Shown one piece after another: positions 6,659 to 9,704 of a DNA stretch of 9,704 nucleotides; within the stretch, counting starts at the first letter, position 1, and every line of letters starts with the position of its first letter. The stretch is from Treponema sp. GTDB lineage: Bacteria > Spirochaetota > Spirochaetia > Treponematales > Breznakiellaceae. The stretch spans positions 1 to 9,704 of the forward strand of contig JAISND010000241.1 of the NCBI GenBank assembly GCA_031276615.1, given 5' to 3'. Both the position numbers and the translations under genes were made by a program. The notes beneath the pieces are model-generated. The model ran no database searches. It saw nothing but the letters and a program-made list of their open reading frames with translations, and was not told the DNA's origin.

Positions 6659-8711
6659 GTACAGCCGCCTCCGCGGCCCCGCGGGGAATTTCCACCCTGA
6701 GCCGCAGGCCGAGGGTTGCGGTGATTCCCGGCATGGGGTAGTCCGCAAAGGATTCGCGGAAAGTGTTAAGGATATTATGCAGCGCAAGGAAGGCGCTTAA
6801 ATTTTTGTTCAGTTCCTGATTTATGCCGAGGTCAAGCAAAAAACAGGGATCCAGCTTTGAAAGGTTCGCGGTATCGGCGTAGCGTTCTGTTTCGTAATGG
6901 CCCGAAACAGTAAAGGAACCCGCAAGCTCCCGCTTTCCGGCAGTCCAGGAAAGATCAAGGGAAGCCCCGATGGTATGCATGGGCATATAGGGAATCCGCC
7001 TGTCCGAGGCCCAGGTGTAACCGTAACTCAGCAGGTAGCCCAGGAGGTACTGATACGAAAAGGAAAGGGCGATTTCACTGATGAAAATGCCGGACAGGGG
7101 AATGTGTATCTTCACCCTGTTTTCGCTGCCGAAGAACGCCGCCTCGCCGACATTCTCCGGCCGCCAGACGCCGCCCCTGCCCGAAGCCCAGTGTATGGAA
7201 TCGCTTGTCCATTGACCAAAGACGGCGCTCCCGGCTGAAAAATAGTTTTTGTACTGGTAGGCAACGCCCAGATCGCCGCCCCAGCCGTCTTCGGGTTTCA
7301 GATCCGGGTTGCCCCGGGTCATGCCGTCGTTTCCCCAATAGAGGTCTTCAAAGTCGGGGTGCTTGAAACTGCGGAAGTAGTTGTTTTTGATGCTTAAAGA
7401 TTCAAGCGGAGTCCAGAGGAAACCGAGCTTGGGCACGGGAACCGCCGGAGAGGCCGCCGCGGGTCCGGAAAAAATTCCCTTCATCGAAGGAATAACAAGA
7501 AAATTGTCACGGGCCCTGTATTCGGCCGTAAGGTAAAGGCCGCCGTCGTGACGGTAACGGAGTCCCATATCCGTAGAGTCGAGGTGAGAAAGGCGGTAAT
7601 CCCCCCCGGCCCGGAGAACAAGCCCGGAGAGGGGATACCAGCTCCAGCGGTTTATGGCGGTAAGGAGCTGTTCCTTGTGCCGGGAAGAAGCTCCCGCCGG
7701 AGGATCGTAGGCCCTGTCATGCCAGTTATGCGTAAGCGAAGCTTCCGCCGCAAGGGTGTCGTGAAAGGCGCGCTGCATATCCAGCATGATGTTCTGCGCG
7801 CCGGAGCTGTCCTGCTGCCTGCCGGCCAGGGAGGAAGAACCCGAGGTGGGAATATTCTTGTCCCCGTAATAGGCGTCGGCCGAGAGAATCAGTTTCGCAT
7901 AACCCGGCAGTTCCGGAATAAAGGACAGCCGCCCGCCCAGATCCCAAATTTCGTTATTGTCCTTTCTGCGGGTTTTGTCGATAAAGTCTTTGTACAAATA
8001 GGGATTCTGCGCGCGGTTGGCAAAAAAATTGGCGGAAAGCGAATGTCCTTCCGCGCCGTAGGCGGCAAAGGCGGAAACATTCTGGGTATCCGCCAGATCT
8101 TCCCAGTGGGGATTCCCGGTTGTTCCGTCCCGCTTCCGGTAATACCCCGGCATCGCGGCGGTGTTGGAAACGCTGCCGCCCAGGTGCAGTCCCGGCTCCT
8201 GTTTTTTGAGGGTGATAATGTTGATAACCCCGCCCAGGGCGCCCGACACATTGTATTTTGTATCGGAACCGCCGCGGATGACTTCAATGCGTTCAATGGA
8301 AGCGGGATCGATCCGGTTGATGTCGAATTCTCCGGCCAGGGGAGAATTAACCGGAACCCCGTCAACGAGAAAGGCGATTCGTTCCGAATCAAAGCCCCGC
8401 AGATTGACGCTTGTGTCGTTGCCGTAGGCGCCGTAACGGGTCAGGCCCATATCAAGGGCCTCCTGCAACAGGGCCGCAAGATCGGCCGCGTGGTGTTTTT
8501 CAATTTCCTCCCTGGTGAGGACCTCTATCTGCTGGGTGGTTTCCTGGGTTCCGGTTACGGTGATCCCCTCGTCTTCCCAGAGGGGGATTTCGCCATCCCG
8601 GAAATCCTCCCCCTGCCCGCCGCCCTGCTGGGCGGGCAGGGGACAGAGGGCGCAGAGGATCAGAAAACCGGCCGGAAATAATTTTCCGGCCCGGAGAAAA
8701 AACGAGTTCAC
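6651..8711 (-). CDS. btuB: TonB-dependent outer-membrane receptor, probable corrinoid receptor
   Basis: TonB-dependent receptors are 22-strand outer-membrane barrels with an N-terminal plug that import corrinoids or metal chelates using TonB energy. The 686 residues start with a signal peptide (MNSFFLRAGKLFPAGFLILC, cleavage near LPAQQ). A TonB-box-like DEGITVTG is at about 47-54. Plug motifs follow: ALLQEALDMGL, VNLRGFDSERIAFLVDGVPVN, IERIEVIRGGSDTKYNVSGALGGVINIIT. Barrel strands then alternate with loops to LGLRLRVEI. The chosen GTG start at 8711 overlaps the lipoprotein stop (GTGA); a TTG at 8738 in the same frame would add nine residues. About a dozen residues (PRGAAEAAVHE) follow the terminal strand, whereas most receptors end at it. 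B12 specificity is inferred from the riboswitch and neighbours. No tonB, exbB or exbD is in the window. Confidence 0.9.
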   Translation of the reverse strand: MNSFFLRAGKLFPAGFLILCALCPLPAQQGGGQGEDFRDGEIPLWEDEGITVTGTQETTQQIEVLTREEIEKHHAADLAALLQEALDMGLTRYGAYGNDTSVNLRGFDSERIAFLVDGVPVNSPLAGEFDINRIDPASIERIEVIRGGSDTKYNVSGALGGVINIITLKKQEPGLHLGGSVSNTAAMPGYYRKRDGTTGNPHWEDLADTQNVSAFAAYGAEGHSLSANFFANRAQNPYLYKDFIDKTRRKDNNEIWDLGGRLSFIPELPGYAKLILSADAYYGDKNIPTSGSSSLAGRQQDSSGAQNIMLDMQRAFHDTLAAEASLTHNWHDRAYDPPAGASSRHKEQLLTAINRWSWYPLSGLVLRAGGDYRLSHLDSTDMGLRYRHDGGLYLTAEYRARDNFLVIPSMKGIFSGPAAASPAVPVPKLGFLWTPLESLSIKNNYFRSFKHPDFEDLYWGNDGMTRGNPDLKPEDGWGGDLGVAYQYKNYFSAGSAVFGQWTSDSIHWASGRGGVWRPENVGEAAFFGSENRVKIHIPLSGIFISEIALSFSYQYLLGYLLSYGYTWASDRRIPYMPMHTIGASLDLSWTAGKRELAGSFTVSGHYETERYADTANLSKLDPCFLLDLGINQELNKNLSAFLALHNILNTFRESFADYPMPGITATLGLRLRVEIPRGAAEAAVHE

Positions 8712-9271
8712 TTTTGCCAGGTATATGTTCCATACCAAGTCATATAGGTCCCCTCATTGTCTTCGGTAAAAGACGCTTTGGCTTCTTTAAGGGTGGCTTT
8801 TTCCGGCGGTTCTGCTCCATAAGCGGCACCCGTTTTAACCAATTTTGCCGTTAACTCTTTATAATAAATGCCTATATAATCGCCGGGAGGGGCAATTTCA
8901 TATTCGGGCTCACCGTAATGGTTTACATCCGAGTAATATTTATTTTTCTTGTCCGGATCGTATTTAATGATGATAACCCCCGCGGCCTCGGTAAATTCGT
9001 TAATATATTCGACCGTGCCGGCATAACCGCCTCCAAATCCATTATCATAGGCAACTCTGTCCGCACTTAATACATAAGAATCGCCGCCTTGCTGATCAGC
9101 CCAAGTTCCAATCAACTTATCCGGCAGGGTATCAGCTTCCGTTGAATCGTCGCCGTCCTCCATTGGACAGCCTGCAAAGAAGAGGGCCGCCGCCACAAGA
9201 AGGAACAGCGCGGCAAGGATGAGGGTTCTTTGCGTCAAAGAACGTTTTGTCCTGGAATTAAAGAAAAACAT
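8708..9271 (-). CDS. Unknown lipoprotein, first gene behind the B12 riboswitch
   Basis: No named family is recognised. The 187-residue protein has a basic N-region, a hydrophobic core and the lipobox FFAGC, so Cys35 is probably lipidated. An acidic linker follows, then a domain opening LIGTW (53-57) and closing WYGTYTWQK, rich in Tyr, Gly and short alternating beta-like segments. A GxW opening and a beta-rich chain of about 140 residues recall lipocalin-like folds, but that is only a resemblance. The ATG at 9271 has AAAAGGAG six bases upstream. Longer in-frame readings would run back through the riboswitch and are rejected. The gene is noticeably more AT-rich than its neighbours. It is co-transcribed with btuB, with which it shares a GTGA overlap, so a role in corrinoid capture at the cell surface is plausible but unproven. 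The coding call is firm; the function is unknown. Confidence 0.88.
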   Translation of the reverse strand: MFFFNSRTKRSLTQRTLILAALFLLVAAALFFAGCPMEDGDDSTEADTLPDKLIGTWADQQGGDSYVLSADRVAYDNGFGGGYAGTVEYINEFTEAAGVIIIKYDPDKKNKYYSDVNHYGEPEYEIAPPGDYIGIYYKELTAKLVKTGAAYGAEPPEKATLKEAKASFTEDNEGTYMTWYGTYTWQK

Positions 9272-9276
9272 GGTAA

Positions 9277-9298
9277 CTCCTTTTCCGAAAAAAAGAAG
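9277..9298 (-). promoter_or_regulatory. Hairpin pairing with the ribosome binding site of the first gene
   Basis: On the minus strand CUUCUUUU (9298-9291) can pair with AAAAGGAG (9284-9277), giving 8 bp including one G-U, around a 6-base loop. The 3' arm is exactly the Shine-Dalgarno sequence of the lipoprotein gene. If it forms, it would hide the ribosome site and could be the translational expression platform of the riboswitch. The stem is A-U rich, so its stability is modest. Confidence 0.5.
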
Positions 9299-9416
9299 CC
9301 CGGGAATCCGGCCGGAATCGTCCGCCGCCCGCAAAGCAGGCCGGAGCAGTTTCGGGGTTCCGTAAAAAACCGGGATTGAAACACGGCTTTTCTCTGGCTC
9401 TTTCCTCGAAGCTAAG

Positions 9417-9444
9417 AAAAAGATAATGCGCCCCCAGGGGACGC
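9417..9444 (-). terminator. Terminator-like hairpin directly after the riboswitch
   Basis: Immediately after the 3' strand of the riboswitch closing stem, the minus strand reads GCGUCCC-CUG-GGGGCGC, a 7-bp stem with one G-U and a triloop, followed by AUUAUCUUUUU. The T-run starts six bases after the stem, later than in an ideal intrinsic terminator. The position is where a transcriptional expression platform is expected. It might instead be the small hairpin whose loop contacts the aptamer in many cobalamin riboswitches. Confidence 0.45.
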
Positions 9445-9622
9445 GTATACCAAAGTTTCCTGGCTTGGGGCAATTCGCCGCCGATCTTTCCGGACAGCGC
9501 CCGGCGATCGGAACTTCCGCGAAGTTTTTCGCGGAGCCGCGCGGCAAATTTTCCCCTTCACAGTTACGGGTCAGCGGAGGATTCCCGGCAGGGCCGGCCA
9601 CCTCGCTTCCTTTGAAGTATAC
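9445..9622 (-). ncRNA. Cobalamin (B12) riboswitch aptamer
   Basis: Conserved cobalamin riboswitch elements are visible in the right order on the minus strand. The core CCGCTGACCCGTAACTGTGAA is close to the family consensus and lies at 9577-9557. The B12-box-like AAGCCAGGAAACTTTGG lies at 9466-9450. A closing stem P1 pairs GTATAC (9622-9617) with GTATAC (9450-9445) and CAAAG (9614-9610) with CTTTG (9455-9451). Inside, AATTTGCCGC pairs with GCGGCGAATT and GGGG with CCCC, enclosing two peripheral hairpins (9534-9517, stem CCGCGAA/TTCGCGG; 9511-9481, stem CCGATC/GATCGG). The B12 box departs slightly from consensus (AAACTTT for AGACCTG). It should lower expression of the whole unit when adenosylcobalamin or a related corrinoid is abundant. 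Confidence 0.92.
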
Positions 9623-9697
9623 CGGTACAGTATAGCCCCTTGCCGGGCGGGCGTCAATACGGCATTTACAGTATTCTCTTTTCCCGGTACAGTATTC
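9622..9697. repeat. Three phased copies of a TACAGTAT direct repeat around the promoter
   Basis: On the plus strand TACAGTAT occurs at 9626-9633, 9667-9674 and 9688-9695. The first and third lie in a longer identical 12-mer, CCGGTACAGTAT (9622-9633 and 9684-9695); the second and third share TACAGTATTC. The spacings of 41 and 21 bp are near four and two helical turns. The first copy covers the -10 element. No -35 element accompanies the middle copy, so they are not simply duplicate promoters. They may be operator sites for an unseen regulator or a relic of promoter duplication. Nothing else is recognised between 9658 and 9704. Confidence 0.55.
9629..9657 (-). promoter_or_regulatory. Sigma70-type promoter of the cobalamin unit
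   Basis: TTGACG (9657-9652) and TATACT (9634-9629) each match the consensus at five of six positions and are separated by exactly 17 bases. Transcription would start near 9622, which coincides with the first base of the riboswitch closing stem, so the position and the RNA structure support each other. Confidence 0.8.
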
Positions 9698-9704
9698 CTT
9701 AATC

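Noticed and set aside
6659..6787. Upstream in-frame extension of the PduO-like gene into btuB, which could have supplied the missing ATP loop
   Set aside because: The extension contains no GDxGxT-like motif and lies wholly inside btuB, while the ATG at 6658 has a GGAGG site.
7548..8681. A 377-codon open frame on the plus strand opposite btuB
   Set aside because: The opposite strand carries plug and barrel motifs of a TonB-dependent receptor; this frame shows no domain and no plausible ribosome site was noted.
9307..9341. GC-rich inverted repeats in the leader (a TCCGGCCGGA palindrome and a GCCTGC/GCGGGC stem) as further terminators
   Set aside because: The palindrome leaves only about 3 bp around a minimal loop and the other stem has no T-run after it.
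9361..9380. T6 tract in the leader as a second intrinsic terminator
   Set aside because: No stable GC-rich hairpin directly precedes it; only about 3 bp could be paired.
9272..9601. Upstream in-frame extension of the lipoprotein gene
   Set aside because: It would translate through the riboswitch; the ATG at 9271 has a good ribosome site and is followed directly by a signal peptide.
1..9704. CRISPR arrays, tRNA or rRNA genes, insertion sequences
   Set aside because: No spaced repeat array, cloverleaf, rRNA-like segment, transposase or terminal inverted repeat was seen on either strand.

Overview
The window holds one minus-strand transcription unit of ten genes for cobalamin (vitamin B12) and cobamide uptake and completion. 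It is headed by a recognisable cobalamin riboswitch near the right edge and runs off the left edge inside cobS. All ten genes point the same way. Nine of them overlap or are at most 9 bp apart, so they are almost certainly co-transcribed and translationally coupled. The DNA is GC-rich (roughly 60% by eye), except for a visibly more AT-rich first gene.

Layout in transcription order, right to left. A sigma70-type promoter (-35 at 9652-9657, -10 at 9629-9634, 17-bp spacer) sits among three phased copies of a short direct repeat. The riboswitch aptamer spans 9622-9445. It is followed by a terminator-like hairpin (9444-9417) and by a second hairpin that pairs with the first ribosome binding site (9298-9277). 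Then come an unknown lipoprotein (9271-8708), a BtuB-like TonB-dependent receptor (8711-6651), a degenerate PduO-type cobalamin adenosyltransferase homologue (6658-6059), the lipoprotein binding protein BtuF (6062-5094), permease BtuC (5088-4075), ATPase BtuD (4065-3235), CobU (3238-2720), a xylose-isomerase-like TIM-barrel protein of unknown role (2723-1884), CobT (1884-838), and CobS (733 to beyond position 1).

How they fit together: the receptor, perhaps helped by the lipoprotein, would bring corrinoids across an outer membrane. BtuF and BtuCD would move them into the cytoplasm. CobU, CobT and CobS would attach the lower nucleotide loop to an imported incomplete corrinoid such as cobinamide. 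No corrin-ring synthesis genes are present, so this looks like a salvage or remodelling operon. Two conventional steps lack a standard enzyme here: adenosylation (only the degenerate PduO homologue) and removal of the 5'-phosphate (no CobC-like phosphatase). The unknown TIM-barrel protein sits where a missing-step enzyme could be.

Organism: a diderm bacterium, because of the outer-membrane receptor. The loose lipoboxes (FAGC, PAGC) and the lipid-anchored BtuF would suit a spirochaete of the Treponema group, but that assignment is tentative. The unusual parts are the riboswitch-proximal lipoprotein, the ATP-loop-less PduO homologue, the TIM-barrel protein, the two-hairpin leader, the phased promoter repeats and the low-complexity inserts in several proteins.
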